A DNA stretch of 64,000 nucleotides from Pseudoxanthomonas gei (GCF_010119615.1 NZ_QOVG01000001.1:372001-436000), one strand, 5' to 3'. Shown: positions 7,852 through 18,627, counted from the stretch's first letter. Made by a program: numbers and translations. Notes: generated from the letters alone by a model not told the origin.

Positions 7852-10800
7852 TCACATATTCCGCCGGTATTCCCCGCCCACGTCGTAAAGCGCATGGCTG
7901 ATCTGGCCCAGGCTGTGGGTCTTGACCGCTTCCACCAGCGCCTCGAACACGTTGCGGCGATCACGCGCCGTGGCCTGCAGGTAGCCCAGGCCGTGGCCGT
8001 CGTGGACCTCCTGGTCTTCCGATTCCACCACGTGGCCGTGCGAGGTCTCGCCGGCCGGGGCCAGCGCGTTGCGCGACTGCTGCCAGCCGAGCACGTTGGC
8101 GATCTGCTGGCCCTTCTCTTCCTCGGTCGAACGGATCAGTTCGATCTCGGTGATCACTTCGCCGGCGTGCTCGCGCGGCAGGAAGGTGTTGACGCCGACC
8201 AGCGGCAGGCTGCCGTCGTGCTTTTTGTGTTCGTAGTACAGCGACTCTTCCTGGATCTTGCCGCGCTGGTACATGGTGTCCATGGCGCCGAGCACGCCGC
8301 CGCGTTCGCTGATCGCCTCGAATTCCTTGTACACCGCTTCTTCCACCATGTCGGTCAGGTAGTCGACGGCGAAGCTGCCCTGCCACGGGTTCTCGATGAA
8401 GTTGAGCCCCAGTTCCTTGTTGATGATCATCTGGATGGCCACGGCGCGGCGCACGCTTTCTTCGGTGGGCGTGGTGATGGCTTCGTCGTAGGCGTTGGTG
8501 TGCAGCGAATTGCAGTTGTCGAACAGCGCGTACAGGGCCTGCAGCGTGGTGCGGATGTCGTTGAACTGGATTTCCTGCGCGTGCAGCGAGCGACCCGAAG
8601 TCTGGATGTGGTACTTCATCATCTGGCTGCGCTCGTTGGCGCCGTAGCGCTCGCGCATGGCGCGGGCCCAGATGCGGCGGGCGACGCGGCCGATGACCGT
8701 GTATTCCGGGTCCATGCCGTTGCTGAAGAAGAACGACAGGTTGGCGGCGAAGTCGTCGACCTTCATGCCGCGCGCCAGGTAGTACTCGACGATGGTGAAG
8801 CCGTTGCTCAGGGTGAAGGCGAGCTGGCTGATCGGGTTGGCCCCGGCCTCGGCGATGTGGTAACCGGAGATCGACACCGAATAGAAGTTGCGCACGCCGT
8901 TGTCGACGAAGTACTGCTGGATGTCGCCCATCATGCGCAGTGCGAATTCGGTGCTGAAGATGCAGGTGTTCTGCGCCTGGTCCTCTTTCAGGATGTCGGC
9001 CTGCACGGTGCCGCGCACGGTCTTCAGGGTCTGCGCCTTGATCCGCGCGTAGGTCCCGGCATCGACCACCTGTTCGCCGGTCACGCCCAGCAGGCCCAGG
9101 CCCAGGCCGTTGTTGGTCGGCGGCATTTCGCCGTGGTAGACCGGACGCTGGCGGCCTTCGAACAGCGCTGCGATTCTTGCTTCCGCCTGCCTCCAGCGTT
9201 GTTCGTCCTCGCGCAGGTACAGCTCCACCTGCTGGTCGATGGCGGTGTTCATGAACATCGCCAGGATCATCGGCGCCGGGCCGTTGATGGTCATCGACAC
9301 GCTGGTGGTGGGCGAGCACAGGTTGAAGCCCGAATACAGCTTCTTCATGTCGTCCAGCGTGGGGATGTTGACGCCTGAGTTGCCGATCTTGCCGTAGATG
9401 TCCGGGCGCGGCGCCGGGTCCTCGCCATACAGGGTGACGCTGTCGAAGGCGGTGGACAGGCGCGCGGCCGGCTGTCCGACGCTGAGGTAATGGAAGCGCC
9501 GGTTGGTGCGTTCGGGCGTGCCTTCGCCGGCGAACATGCGGATGGGATCTTCGCCGGTGCGGCGGTACGGATACACGCCACCGGTGTAGGGATAGCTGCC
9601 CGGCAGGTTTTCCTTGCCGAGGAAGGTCAGCAGCTCGCCCCACGACTTGTAGGTGGGCGCGGCGATCTTGGGAATCGGCTGGTGGCTGAGCGAGGTGGTG
9701 TAGTTGTCGCCGGTCACCGCCTTGCCGCGCACCTCGTAGCTGAAGTGCTCGTCGGTGATCGACTTCAGGCGCTGCGGCCACTCGCGCAGCAGCTTGAGGT
9801 TCTCACTGGTCAGCGACTGCACGGCGTCCTGGTAGCGCTGGCGCAGGGTCAGCAGGGAGCGGTCGACCTGCGCGTCTTCTGTGGGCAGGGCTTTTGTGGG
9901 AGGGGCTTCAGCCCCGACGCTTGTGCCTGTCGGGGCTGAAGCCCCTCCCACAAGAACCAGATCATCGGCGGCATAAAGATCCAACGCCTTTGGCAGCTTC
10001 CAGTCACCGATCTCGCGCAGCGATTCCCACAGGTGCTGCGCGCGGCTGGCGGTTTCCGCCTGCTGCTCGACGGCCTTGTTGATGCCGCGGCCCTGCTCGG
10101 CGATTTCGGCCAGGTAGCGCACGCGTGCGCCGGGGATCAGCACGGTGGCGCGCGGCTCCTTCAGCGAAGTGTCCAGTTGCGGCGTCCACTTGGCGGCGGG
10201 CAGCGAGAGCTTGTCGCGCAGCAGGCGGCACAGGTTGACGAACATCCAGCTGATGCCGGGGTCGTTGAACTGGCTGGCGATGGTGGGATAGGCCGGCACG
10301 TCCTCGTCGGCGGTCTGGAAGGCGACGCGGTTGCGCTTCCACTGCTTGCGCACGTCGCGCAACGCGTCCTCGGCGCCGCGCTTGTCGTACTTGTTGAGCA
10401 CGATGAGCTCGGCGAAATCCAGCATGTCGATCTTTTCCAGCTGGCTGGCCGCGCCGTATTCGCTGGTCATCACGTACATGGGGAAATCGACCAGGTCGAC
10501 GATCTCCGAATCGCTCTGGCCGATGCCCGCGGTCTCGACGATGACCAGGTCATAGCCCAGTCCCTTCAGGAAACCGATGCAGTCCTTCAACACCCGGTTG
10601 GTCGCGGCATGCTGGCGGCGCGTGGCCATCGAGCGCATGTACACGCGATGGGACCTCAACGAGTTCATACGGATGCGGTCGCCCAGCAGCGCGCCGCCCG
10701 TGCGGCGGCGGGTGGGATCGACCGAGATCACCGCGATGCGCATCTGCGGGAAGCTGGCCAGGAAACGGTTGAGCAGTTCGTCGGTGACCGAGGACTTGCC

Positions 10801-11481
10801 GGCGCCGCCGGTGCCGGTGATGCCCAGGACCGGGGTGGAGCGTGCAGCGTGGATGGATACAGGAGCATGGGCAGGCCCGGCCGCCCATTGCTTGCGCAGC
10901 TTCTCCAACTCCGCTTCGGTGAAGCTGCCGTCCTCGATGGCACTGAGCACGCGGCCTATTCCGATCTCGTCGGCGATATCAGGCATGGAGGGAAGCAAGC
11001 CCTTGCCCTTGGCCATTTCCCCTTCGCGCGCCACCGAGGCGCGCTCGACCACGTCCTCGATCATCTCCACCAGGCCCATCTTCATGCCGTCGTTGGGGTG
11101 GTAGATGCGCTCGACGCCGTAGGCCTGCAGCTCGCGGATTTCCTCGGGGGTGATGGTGCCGCCGCCGCCGCCGAACACGCGGATGTGCGCGGCGCCGCGT
11201 TCGGCCAGCATGTCGACCATGTACTTGAAGTATTCGACATGGCCGCCCTGGTAGGACGACAGCGCGATGGCGTCGGCGTCTTCCTGCAGCGCGGCGCGGA
11301 CCACGTCCTCGACGCTGCGGTTGTGGCCCAGGTGGACCACTTCGGCGCCCTGCCCCTGGATCAGGCGGCGCATTATGTTGATGGCCGCGTCATGGCCGTC
11401 GAAAAGACTGGCGGCGGTGACGAAACGCAGCGGCGTGTGATCGCTCTGCGCGGCGGGAAGATTGGATGCTGGCGTGCTCAT
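7852..11481 (-). CDS. icmF: fused isobutyryl-CoA mutase IcmF (B12-binding, G-protein chaperone and mutase)
   Basis: 1209 aa, somewhat longer than usual IcmF (about 1,080-1,100 aa). Order of parts: cobalamin-binding domain with DGHDAAIN (about 28-35) and [11 protein letters not shown]; MeaI-type GTPase with P-loop GTGGAGKSS at 223-231 and NKYD specificity motif; linker; then the mutase TIM barrel from about 600 to the end. The fusion interconverts isobutyryl-CoA and n-butyryl-CoA using adenosylcobalamin, and some members also act on pivalyl- or isovaleryl-CoA. Residues about 510-530, in the linker, are encoded by a perfect REPIN-type palindrome (9894-9953). No other B12 gene or riboswitch is visible. 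It fits the branched-chain acid genes to its right. Confidence 0.88.
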   Translation of the reverse strand: MSTPASNLPAAQSDHTPLRFVTAASLFDGHDAAINIMRRLIQGQGAEVVHLGHNRSVEDVVRAALQEDADAIALSSYQGGHVEYFKYMVDMLAERGAAHIRVFGGGGGTITPEEIRELQAYGVERIYHPNDGMKMGLVEMIEDVVERASVAREGEMAKGKGLLPSMPDIADEIGIGRVLSAIEDGSFTEAELEKLRKQWAAGPAHAPVSIHAARSTPVLGITGTGGAGKSSVTDELLNRFLASFPQMRIAVISVDPTRRRTGGALLGDRIRMNSLRSHRVYMRSMATRRQHAATNRVLKDCIGFLKGLGYDLVIVETAGIGQSDSEIVDLVDFPMYVMTSEYGAASQLEKIDMLDFAELIVLNKYDKRGAEDALRDVRKQWKRNRVAFQTADEDVPAYPTIASQFNDPGISWMFVNLCRLLRDKLSLPAAKWTPQLDTSLKEPRATVLIPGARVRYLAEIAEQGRGINKAVEQQAETASRAQHLWESLREIGDWKLPKALDLYAADDLVLVGGASAPTGTSVGAEAPPTKALPTEDAQVDRSLLTLRQRYQDAVQSLTSENLKLLREWPQRLKSITDEHFSYEVRGKAVTGDNYTTSLSHQPIPKIAAPTYKSWGELLTFLGKENLPGSYPYTGGVYPYRRTGEDPIRMFAGEGTPERTNRRFHYLSVGQPAARLSTAFDSVTLYGEDPAPRPDIYGKIGNSGVNIPTLDDMKKLYSGFNLCSPTTSVSMTINGPAPMILAMFMNTAIDQQVELYLREDEQRWRQAEARIAALFEGRQRPVYHGEMPPTNNGLGLGLLGVTGEQVVDAGTYARIKAQTLKTVRGTVQADILKEDQAQNTCIFSTEFALRMMGDIQQYFVDNGVRNFYSVSISGYHIAEAGANPISQLAFTLSNGFTIVEYYLARGMKVDDFAANLSFFFSNGMDPEYTVIGRVARRIWARAMRERYGANERSQMMKYHIQTSGRSLHAQEIQFNDIRTTLQALYALFDNCNSLHTNAYDEAITTPTEESVRRAVAIQMIINKELGLNFIENPWQGSFAVDYLTDMVEEAVYKEFEAISERGGVLGAMDTMYQRGKIQEESLYYEHKKHDGSLPLVGVNTFLPREHAGEVITEIELIRSTEEEKGQQIANVLGWQQSRNALAPAGETSHGHVVESEDQEVHDGHGLGYLQATARDRRNVFEALVEAVKTHSLGQISHALYDVGGEYRRNM
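9894..9953. repeat. REPIN-type palindrome translated within icmF
   Basis: Two perfect 25-bp inverted arms at 9894-9918 and 9929-9953 around a 10-base loop; each carries GGGAGGGGCTTCAGCCCCGAC. Total length 60 bp is exactly 20 codons, so the icmF frame is kept and reads a flexible Gly/Ala/Pro/Thr-rich stretch ([19 protein letters not shown]). The same arm sequence is a REP type known from intergenic DNA of related bacteria, so insertion into the inter-domain linker is the simplest explanation. Confidence 0.85.
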
Positions 11482-11555
11482 GCGCGCGCTCTCTTGCTTC
11501 TGGACAGGCGCCGATTGTAGCGGCCGGCGCGTTATGCACCCATGCGCCCGAAGTG

Positions 11556-11577
11556 GGGTGGGCTTCCATGCCCACCC
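11556..11577. repeat. hairpin after the hydrolase gene, possible terminator or REP
   Basis: Perfect 8-bp stem GGGTGGGC/GCCCACCC with a six-base loop, 24 bases downstream of the minus-strand hydrolase stop. There is no T-tract on the minus strand, so it may be a REP half or a barrier to exonucleases rather than an intrinsic terminator. Confidence 0.4.
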
Positions 11578-11600
11578 GTATGCATCGCCTTCTGGGAGGG

Positions 11601-12542
11601 TCAGGCGATACCAAACGGCAGTTCAAGGGTGGAGACCACGCGATCGCCAACGCATTCGCCGGCCAGGAAACGCAACGCATCGGCGATGACCTCCGGCTGC
11701 GACGCAATGCGGTGGTGGCCGAGCCCGGTGGTGCTGAGCAGGCGCGCCTGCGGCCAGTAGCGCGCATAGCGTTCGCCTTCGGCCCACGGCACTTCGCGGT
11801 CCTCGATGTCGTGCACGACCAGCGCGGGGCGCGCGATGTATGGCACGTTGAGGTGCGCCTGCATGCCGGCCACGGGGATGCGGAAGCGTCTTTCGAATTC
11901 GTCGAACAGGTGGCTGCGCAGCGACGGCGCCAGGCCGACCGCGCTGCCGAAACGATCGGCCGCGGCCAGCGGATCGGCCGCCGGCGCGATCAGCACGGTG
12001 CGTTCGACCTGCAACCCGCGCGCCAGCGCCAGCATGGTGGCGGCGCCACCCAGGGAATGGCCGATGACGGCATGCAGCGGACCGTAGTGCCTGCCGACCT
12101 GGAACAGCGTTTCCGCGAACGACGGCAGCGTGGCGCGTCGACCGCTGCTGCGTCCGTGGGCCAGCTGGTCGAAGGTGGCAACCGCGTAACCGGCCTGTCG
12201 CAGTGCGCCGATCCAGGGAGCGAAGCGCAGGCCGTAGCTGGACCAGCCATGGGCCAGCAATACCAGCGGCTGGGTGGACGGGTCGCCCCAGGTGTAGGTG
12301 GCCACCTGGTACGGGCCGTGCTCCAGCACCTGCATGCGCGCGCCCAGGGTGTCGGCGGCAAGTGCCTTTTCGCGGGCGCCGGGCATGGGCGTGCCGAACA
12401 GGCGGAAGGCACGATGCAGGGTTGCCCGCGGCATCAGCCAGCCGCCTACGGCGAAACCGATGCGCATGCCGGTGTAGCGGAGCGAGGAAAGAAGTGGTTT
12501 TAGTACGACCGTGCTATTTACGGGCCGAATGATGGCAGCCAT
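11601..12542 (-). CDS. alpha/beta hydrolase
   Basis: 313 aa. The fold is shown by [10 protein letters not shown] (oxyanion-loop HG), the nucleophile elbow GHSLGG, a [12 protein letters not shown] acid strand and GLGHHRI carrying the catalytic His. The N-terminus (about 1-45) has a hydrophobic stretch ([14 protein letters not shown]) that could associate with the membrane. Substrate unknown; esterase or lipase activity is plausible. The ATG at 12542 has GAGGA upstream. It lies 18 bp after a TetR regulator on the same strand, suggesting an operon in which the regulator responds to a substrate or product. Confidence 0.8.
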   Translation of the reverse strand: MAAIIRPVNSTVVLKPLLSSLRYTGMRIGFAVGGWLMPRATLHRAFRLFGTPMPGAREKALAADTLGARMQVLEHGPYQVATYTWGDPSTQPLVLLAHGWSSYGLRFAPWIGALRQAGYAVATFDQLAHGRSSGRRATLPSFAETLFQVGRHYGPLHAVIGHSLGGAATMLALARGLQVERTVLIAPAADPLAAADRFGSAVGLAPSLRSHLFDEFERRFRIPVAGMQAHLNVPYIARPALVVHDIEDREVPWAEGERYARYWPQARLLSTTGLGHHRIASQPEVIADALRFLAGECVGDRVVSTLELPFGIA

Positions 12543-12560
12543 GGCAGGTTCCTCGGTTGA

Positions 12561-13160
12561 TCAGGGGGAATAGGAAGTGATGAGGCGCTCGAACGAACGA
12601 CGGGCCAGCGCCTCGGCCGTGGCTGGATCGCGCAGGCGGGCGTTGTGCAGGCCTTCGGCCAGCGCCGCAAGCTCGAAGGCCATGAGTTCGGGGTCGGTAT
12701 CGGCGGCCAGCTCGCCGGTCTCGATGCAATGGCCGACGGCCTTGGCCAACTGCTGGTGCCATTCGGCCAGCCAGCCGACGATCTGGTCGCGCATGGCGCC
12801 GGGACGACCGTCGTACTCGCCGGCGGCGCCCAGGATCACGCAGCCTTCTTCATTGGCCAGCACCCAGTCGAACCAGCCACCGACGATGGCGCGCAGCCGC
12901 CGCAGGCCACGCGGCTGCGACAGTGCGGGCCGCACCACGGTGTCGGTGAAGCGCTGCGCCGTCCAGTCCAGCACGCTGCGCTGCAGGTCCTCGCGCGAGC
13001 CGAAGTGGGCAAATACGCCGCTCTTGGACATGCCCACCGCCGTGGCCAGCTCGCCGATGGACAACCCTTCCAGGCCATTCCGGCGGGCGATGCCGAAGGC
13101 GCGCTCGACGATCAGCTCGCGGGTGGCGGTGCCCTTGGTAGTGGTGGCTGCAGGCGTCAT
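12561..13160 (-). CDS. TetR/AcrR-family transcriptional regulator
   Basis: 199 aa from the ATG at 13160; an ATG 33 bases upstream would add a hydrophobic tail not expected for TetR. The helix-turn-helix GLSIGELATAVGMSKSGVFAHFGSREDL (about 37-64) is unmistakable, followed by a ligand-binding domain with GCVILGAAGEYDGRPGAM. It probably represses itself and the hydrolase gene 18 bp downstream. A sequence with dyad symmetry, TAGCACGACCGTTCG, lies just upstream (13173-13187) and resembles one at the hydrolase start. Confidence 0.85.
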   Translation of the reverse strand: MTPAATTTKGTATRELIVERAFGIARRNGLEGLSIGELATAVGMSKSGVFAHFGSREDLQRSVLDWTAQRFTDTVVRPALSQPRGLRRLRAIVGGWFDWVLANEEGCVILGAAGEYDGRPGAMRDQIVGWLAEWHQQLAKAVGHCIETGELAADTDPELMAFELAALAEGLHNARLRDPATAEALARRSFERLITSYSP

Positions 13161-13172
13161 GGCGAGAATAAA

Positions 13173-13188
13173 TAGCACGACCGTTCGT
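13173..13188. promoter_or_regulatory. candidate TetR operator
   Basis: TAGCACGACCGTTCGT, an imperfect dyad 13 bases before the tetR start. A better palindrome, TAGTACGACCGTGCTA, occurs at 12501-12516 within the first codons of the downstream hydrolase. Two such matches flanking a self-contained regulator unit make an operator plausible, but coding constraint could also explain the second. Confidence 0.35.
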
Positions 13189-13444
13189 TTCATTCAATGC
13201 CGCCCGTCGGCATGTTTGATTGGCGTTGCCGGACCCGGCGGCGCCCTGTCCCGGCCACCGCCGAGGACCGCGGAACGGCACAAGGTGACTGCGATACCCG
13301 TCACGGCGATTGGATTAGACTGTGCCGGCGCGACGCCCCTGCCCGTTTCCGGCAACGTCGCTTTTTTGTTTGCAGTCAATCCCTTAGGCAAAGTTCCTGG
13401 CAATTTGCAGCAGCCAGCAGGCAGCGCAATTCGGAGCCCTCCCC

Positions 13445-14545
13445 ATGATTTTCGAAACCCTCGACACGTCCGGCCACGAACAGGTGGTGTTCTGCAACAA
13501 CAAGGACGCCGGACTCAAGGCGATCATCGCCATCCACAGCACGGTGCTCGGCCCGGCCCTGGGCGGCGTGCGCATGCGACCGTATGCCAACACCCAGGAT
13601 GCCCTGACCGACGCCCTGCGGCTCAGCCGCACCATGACCTACAAGAACGCGCTGGCCGGCCTGAACGTCGGCGGCGGCAAGGCGATCCTGATCGGCAACC
13701 CGTCGGTGGACAAGACCGAGACCGTGTTCCGGGGTTTCGGCCGCTATGTCGACTCGCTGGGTGGCCGCTACATCACCGCCGAGGACATGGGCACCGACGT
13801 CAACGACATGGAAAACGTGTACCGCGAGACCGAATACGTGGTCGGCGTGCACCAGGTGCATGGCGGTTCCGGCGATCCGGCCCCGTTCACCGCCTACGGT
13901 GCGTTGCAGGGACTGATGGCTACCTTGAACCGCAGGTTCGGCAACGAGGAAATCGGCAAGTACAGCTATGCCGTGCAGGGCCTGGGCCACATCGGCATGG
14001 AATTCGTGAAGCTGCTGAAGGAACGCGGCGCGAAGTTGTTCGTCGCCGACCTCAACCCGGCGCTGGTGGAACGCGCGGTGGAGGAATACGGCGCCGAGGC
14101 GGTCAAGCCCGACGAGATCTACGACCTTCCGGTCGACGTGTTCTCGCCATGCGCATTCGAGTACGCCTTGAATGCCGAAACGCTGCCGCGGCTGAAGGCC
14201 AAGGTCATCTGCGGCACCGCCAACAACCAGATGTCGCACGTCACCGGCGATGAAGCGGCCCGGCGCGGCATCCTGTATGCGCCCGACTATGCGGTCAACG
14301 CCGGCGGCGTGATGAACGTGTCGCTGGAGATCGACGGCTACAACCGCGAACGCGCGATGCGCCTCATGCGCAACATCTACCACAACGTCGGCAAGATCTT
14401 CGAACTGTCCGAACGCGAGAACATCGCGCCGCAGTACGCCGCCGACCGCATCGCCGAGGCGCGCATCGCCTCCATCGGCAAGCTGAAACTGCCGCTGGGA
14501 CGCACCGCGCCGCGTTTCATGGGACACCTGCGCGGCGAACACTGA
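13445..14545 (+). CDS. ldh: leucine dehydrogenase (Glu/Leu/Phe/Val dehydrogenase family)
   Basis: 366 aa. Catalytic segment [16 protein letters not shown] with Lys67 and Lys79, then the NAD-binding GLGHIGMEF loop of the C-terminal Rossmann domain, and CGTANNQ. It oxidatively deaminates leucine, valine and isoleucine to their keto acids with NAD+. Length is typical (about 350-366 aa). A GGAG lies upstream of the ATG. It is the first gene of the branched-chain amino acid group and is followed 37 bp later by isovaleryl-CoA dehydrogenase. A phenylalanine preference cannot be excluded from sequence alone. Confidence 0.85.
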   Translation: MIFETLDTSGHEQVVFCNNKDAGLKAIIAIHSTVLGPALGGVRMRPYANTQDALTDALRLSRTMTYKNALAGLNVGGGKAILIGNPSVDKTETVFRGFGRYVDSLGGRYITAEDMGTDVNDMENVYRETEYVVGVHQVHGGSGDPAPFTAYGALQGLMATLNRRFGNEEIGKYSYAVQGLGHIGMEFVKLLKERGAKLFVADLNPALVERAVEEYGAEAVKPDEIYDLPVDVFSPCAFEYALNAETLPRLKAKVICGTANNQMSHVTGDEAARRGILYAPDYAVNAGGVMNVSLEIDGYNRERAMRLMRNIYHNVGKIFELSERENIAPQYAADRIAEARIASIGKLKLPLGRTAPRFMGHLRGEH

Positions 14546-14582
14546 CGTTCGCTTCGCAAGGCCGCACAGGAGGGAGGACCGG

Positions 14583-15755
14583 ATGCGACCCGCTTCAATA
14601 GCTACGTTCCCGCTAGGGGAAGAAATAGACGCGTTGCGCGACGCCGTGCAGCGCTTTGCCGACAGCGAGATTGCACCGCGCGCCGAGGCGATCGACCACG
14701 ACAATGCATTCCCGCAGGACCTGTGGCCCAAGCTGGGCGAACTGGGTTTGCTGGGCCTGACCGTGCCCGGCGAATACGGCGGCAGCGACATGGGCTACCT
14801 GGCCCACCTGGTGGCGATGGAGGAGATTTCCCGGGCTTCGGGTTCGGTCGGCCTGAGCTATGTGGCCCATTCCAACCTGTGCGTTTCCAATCTCTATTCC
14901 AACGGCACCGAAGCCCAGCGCCAGCGTTACCTGCCGAAGCTGTGCACCGGCGAATGGAAGGGTGCGCTGGCGATGAGCGAACCGGGCGCCGGCTCGGACG
15001 TGGTGGGTTCGATGAGTTGCCGTGCGCTACGGCGCGGTGACGCCTGGGTGGCCAACGGCAGCAAGATGTGGATCACCAACGGCCCCGAGGCCGACGTGCT
15101 GGTGGTGTACATGCGCACCGCCGGCAAGGAGGCTGGTTCAAAGTGCATCACCGCCTTCCTGGTCGAGAAGGGCATGCACGGTTTCCGCACCGCCCAGAAG
15201 CTGGACAAGCTGGGCATGCGCGGCAGCAACACCTGCGAGCTGGTGTTCGAGGACTGCGAGATCCCGCATGAGAACGTGCTGGGCCAGGTCGACAATGGCG
15301 TCAAGGTATTGATGACCGGCCTCAATACCGAGCGCCTGGTGATCACCGGCGGGCCACTGGGGCTGATGCAGGCCGCGCTGGACGCCGCCCTGCCCTATGT
15401 GCGCGAGCGCAAGCAGTTCGACGCGGCCATCGGCACCTTCGGATTGATGCAGGGGAAGATGGCCGACATGTATACCGCGCTGCAATCCAGCCGCGCCTAC
15501 GCCTACCAGGTGGGGCGCGACTACGACGCCGGGCATGTGTCGCGGGCCGCGGCCGCCGGCTGCCTGCTGCACGCTTCGGAAGCCTGCGTGCAGGTCGCGC
15601 TGGAGGCCATCCAGGCCCTGGGCGGCAATGGCTATATCAACGAGTATCCGACCGGCCGGCTGCTGCGCGACGCCAAGCTGTATGCCATTGGCGCCGGCAC
15701 CAACGAGATCCGGCGCATGCTGATCGGCCGCGAGTTGTTCGAAGGCCGCGGCTGA
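14583..15755 (+). CDS. liuA: isovaleryl-CoA dehydrogenase
   Basis: 390 aa FAD flavoprotein of the acyl-CoA dehydrogenase family. Diagnostic motifs are [26 protein letters not shown] and especially [18 protein letters not shown], which in isovaleryl-CoA dehydrogenases contains the catalytic base Glu in helix G (other family members place it near the C-terminus). It converts isovaleryl-CoA to 3-methylcrotonyl-CoA, handing electrons to ETF. The ATG at 14583 follows GGAGGGAGG. Likely co-transcribed with the leucine dehydrogenase upstream; the carboxylase for its product is encoded at 21-29 kb. Confidence 0.9.
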   Translation: MRPASIATFPLGEEIDALRDAVQRFADSEIAPRAEAIDHDNAFPQDLWPKLGELGLLGLTVPGEYGGSDMGYLAHLVAMEEISRASGSVGLSYVAHSNLCVSNLYSNGTEAQRQRYLPKLCTGEWKGALAMSEPGAGSDVVGSMSCRALRRGDAWVANGSKMWITNGPEADVLVVYMRTAGKEAGSKCITAFLVEKGMHGFRTAQKLDKLGMRGSNTCELVFEDCEIPHENVLGQVDNGVKVLMTGLNTERLVITGGPLGLMQAALDAALPYVRERKQFDAAIGTFGLMQGKMADMYTALQSSRAYAYQVGRDYDAGHVSRAAAAGCLLHASEACVQVALEAIQALGGNGYINEYPTGRLLRDAKLYAIGAGTNEIRRMLIGRELFEGRG

Positions 15756-15763
15756 GGTTGCGC

Positions 15764-15785
15764 GGCAGGCGCCACGACGCCTGCC
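15764..15785. terminator. hairpin between convergent genes
   Basis: Perfect stem GGCAGGCG/CGCCTGCC with a six-base loop, just after the isovaleryl-CoA dehydrogenase stop and before the convergent autotransporter stop. No T-tract follows on either strand, so its efficiency is uncertain; it could serve both directions. Confidence 0.4.
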
Positions 15786-15813
15786 GATCCCCTGGTCCGC
15801 TCAGGCGCCCAGG

Positions 15814-18627
15814 TCAGAAGCCGTAGGCCAGTTCCAGGGCAACGGCGCGGGCCGGGCTGGTGGCGCCGACACGCTGGTCATAACCGAGCGACAGCCTGCC
15901 GTGCCGCAGCAGCTGCAGGTCCAGGCCCAGGCCAAGCAGCCCGCTGGAATCGCGCGCATCTGCCCCCAGCAACGGCGACCAGGACGGCACGCCGACGAAG
16001 CTGGCGTCGAATACCAGTCCCTGGCCTGCCAGGAACTGCTGCCATTCACCGTAACCCCTCAGGGTCAGCTGGCGCCCGTCGGCCAGCCGCCAGGCGCGTT
16101 CGGCGCGGATTCCGGCCAGCCCCTGGGTGCGCTGGCCACGGCTGTCGCGCGTTGCCAGGCCGAAACCATCCACGCCGCCTTCGCTGAATCCATTGCGATC
16201 GACCTGGGTGTGTTCCGCACCCAGGTAGGCGGTCACGTCGGCCGTGGCCGGGTCGAACAGGTGGTAGCCGGCCTCGACGCTGGCGGAGCTGAAATTGCCC
16301 GAATAGGCGGTGGCCGTGCCGCGATACCGTTCGCCCAGCAGCAGGCTGCGCTCGGTATGCCGGTCATAGCGGCCGAAGCCGAGCTGGCCCAGTGCATAGG
16401 CGCTTCCCTGGGTGGCGCCCAGGTAGAACTGCGCATGGGTCTGGCGGTCGCGGCTGTTGTCCAGCCCGGCCCCGCGCCTGCCGCGCACCTGGGTTTCACC
16501 GAAAGCGAAACCGGCGACACCCTGCCGGCCCCATCGCGCTTCCTGGCCCAGCATCCAGCCCGCGGTATCGAAACTGCTGCCGGCATAACTTCCGCTGCCC
16601 GGCCCGCCCAGCGCCTGGTACCAGGCCCCGCGTGGGGCCGCCTGCGGTTGGCCGCTGAAATGAGTGGACAGGGCGCGGCGATTCAGCCCGACCGCGTCGT
16701 AGGTCATCGCGTCGGCCACTGCATGCAGCTCGCCAGACAGGCTCTGCAACGAGGCCAGGGCCTGCGCCTGGCTGGTGGCCGCCTGGAACCGGCCCGCCGC
16801 GGCGATGAAATCAGCGGAGATTCCACCGCCCTCGCGTGGCTGGGCATCGATCAGGCCGAAGGCATCCTCCACGCGTTGCGCCGATCCCAGCGACACCGAA
16901 CTGATGTTGCCCATGGCCATCGCCGCGGCCGCTACGTTGAGGCGGGTGATGTTCAACCACACGTGGGTGGCGGTGTAAGCCAGGGAGCCGTCCAGGAACA
17001 CGGTGGGTGCGGCGGTCAGGCTGGCGAACCGGCCCACGATGGCGTTGGCGGCCAGGATGTTCTCGCTGCCGGTAGCCACATAGCCGGGTTTGGTGCCCAG
17101 CACATGCAGTTCGCCGTCCAGGTACGCCGTGCCGCCCACGTACAGCGGCGAGGACAACAGCACCGCCATCCGTGCCTGGCTGCCCTGGTAGTAATCCCCG
17201 GTCACGTTGAAGGCAGGCTGGTCCAGCCGCAGGGTGCCGTTGTTGCGGAGTTCCGCCACCCGCGCATAGCCCGACAGCGTGCCGGCAGGCCCCACGCTGA
17301 CCTTCGAGGCAAGCGTGTTGTTGTCGCTGATGCGCAGCTCGCCACCGAGCACCTGGGTCGGCCCGCTGTAGGTGCTTGAACTTGCCAGCACCAGGGTGCC
17401 CGTGCCCTGCTTGACCAGGCCGCCGGCGCCGCTGATCGCATTGCCCCAGGTGGAGGTGCCGCCGCTGAAGTTGGCGGTCACATCGCCCCAGTCGAAGCGC
17501 GCGGGCCCCAGCACTGCCCTGCCCACGTTCAACGCGCCCTGCCCGAATACCGCGTCGACGCCCGGGGCACCCAGGTCAGTGGCGGTGCCCAGCAGCGTTT
17601 GCCGGACCAGGTCGTTGTTGAAGTAGGGAAATGCCTGCCATACCAGCGCCGCGGCGCCCGATACCTGGGGTGCCGCCAGGGAGGTGCCACTCCAGCTCCA
17701 GTAGGTGGGCGAAGCCGGCGCGTCGTTGGTGCCGGTGACCACCACCTTGCCGGGGGCGGCAAGGCAATAACGCATCGCCAGGCCACAGGCATTGGAGTAA
17801 CTGGCCAGTTGCGTGGGGTTGTCGGTGTCCAGCGCCGCTACCGCCAGCCAGCCCCGCTCCAGGTCCGCTGCCGGGAAGCCGCCGCCGGTGCCCGGCTGGC
17901 TGGGCAGTGCCGCCATGTCCGATGGATTGGGCCTGGTCTCGTTCCCGGTGGCAAACACCACCAGGCCATCGTTGGCGAATATGAAGTCGCGGTATTCGCT
18001 GGCAATGGGTGCGGTGGCCGCGGGGTTGGTCCAGTACAGGCCACCCCAGGAATTGTTCATGATGCGGGCGCCGCGATTGATGAGGTCGCGATGGACGGAA
18101 GCCAGGCCCAGCGCGCCATTCACTTCATTGCCCTGGCCCGAACCATCATCCACCGGCGGCTTGTCTGAAATGATCCGTGCCGACACCAGGTTTGCGCCTG
18201 GCGCGATGCCGCCCGGCCACGCCCCGAACGGCTTGCCTGCGATGATCTGCGATACCGCCGTGCCATGGCCATCGACGTCATCGATGCTCAGGTTGTTGGG
18301 TGGCGAGCTGATGTAGTTGAGGTTGGCGATGACCCGCCCGGCCAATGCCGGGTGGTTGCGGTTGATGCCGCTGTCGACCACGCCGATGGTCACTCCCTGG
18401 CCGGTGAAACCGGCCGCATGCGCAGCCGCCGTGTTGGTCAGCAGCAGATGCTTGCCGTAGGCGGGATTGGGCGCTTCCACCACCGGCGGCGTCGGCGGTA
18501 CCGGCGGCGGGGCGGCGGGCGGCGGATTGACCCGGACAGTGCTGCCTCCTCCCCCTCCCCCGCACGCAACCAGGGCCAACGCCAGCATGCAGGCGCACGC
18601 CACCTTGTCAATCTGCTTCGAACGCAT
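15814..18627 (-). CDS. subtilisin-like serine protease autotransporter with a lipoprotein signal
   Basis: 937 aa from the ATG at 18627 (a longer frame exists upstream without signal features). Order: signal with lipobox LVAC (Cys22), Gly- and Pro-rich linker to about 52, S8 peptidase with Asp85 (GVVDSGIN), His121 (DGHGTAVSQ) and Ser316 (GTSLAAPQ), an autotransporter-associated beta-strand repeat (LVKQGTGTLVLASSSTYSG, about 404-422), then a C-terminal beta-barrel ending in Phe (ELAYGF). It should be secreted by Sec and inserted in the outer membrane, exposing a protease. A lipidated N-terminus on such a protein is the NalP/AspA type of Neisseria, where lipid anchoring delays release. All catalytic residues are present. 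Confidence 0.88.
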   Translation of the reverse strand: MRSKQIDKVACACMLALALVACGGGGGGSTVRVNPPPAAPPPVPPTPPVVEAPNPAYGKHLLLTNTAAAHAAGFTGQGVTIGVVDSGINRNHPALAGRVIANLNYISSPPNNLSIDDVDGHGTAVSQIIAGKPFGAWPGGIAPGANLVSARIISDKPPVDDGSGQGNEVNGALGLASVHRDLINRGARIMNNSWGGLYWTNPAATAPIASEYRDFIFANDGLVVFATGNETRPNPSDMAALPSQPGTGGGFPAADLERGWLAVAALDTDNPTQLASYSNACGLAMRYCLAAPGKVVVTGTNDAPASPTYWSWSGTSLAAPQVSGAAALVWQAFPYFNNDLVRQTLLGTATDLGAPGVDAVFGQGALNVGRAVLGPARFDWGDVTANFSGGTSTWGNAISGAGGLVKQGTGTLVLASSSTYSGPTQVLGGELRISDNNTLASKVSVGPAGTLSGYARVAELRNNGTLRLDQPAFNVTGDYYQGSQARMAVLLSSPLYVGGTAYLDGELHVLGTKPGYVATGSENILAANAIVGRFASLTAAPTVFLDGSLAYTATHVWLNITRLNVAAAAMAMGNISSVSLGSAQRVEDAFGLIDAQPREGGGISADFIAAAGRFQAATSQAQALASLQSLSGELHAVADAMTYDAVGLNRRALSTHFSGQPQAAPRGAWYQALGGPGSGSYAGSSFDTAGWMLGQEARWGRQGVAGFAFGETQVRGRRGAGLDNSRDRQTHAQFYLGATQGSAYALGQLGFGRYDRHTERSLLLGERYRGTATAYSGNFSSASVEAGYHLFDPATADVTAYLGAEHTQVDRNGFSEGGVDGFGLATRDSRGQRTQGLAGIRAERAWRLADGRQLTLRGYGEWQQFLAGQGLVFDASFVGVPSWSPLLGADARDSSGLLGLGLDLQLLRHGRLSLGYDQRVGATSPARAVALELAYGF

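Noticed and set aside
7894-11520. Several long plus-strand frames opposite icmF
   Set aside because: Shadow frames; the minus strand holds a complete multi-domain enzyme.
11482-11600. Cobalamin riboswitch before icmF
   Set aside because: The 119-bp gap holds only a short hairpin; no B12-box-like conserved sequence was recognised.
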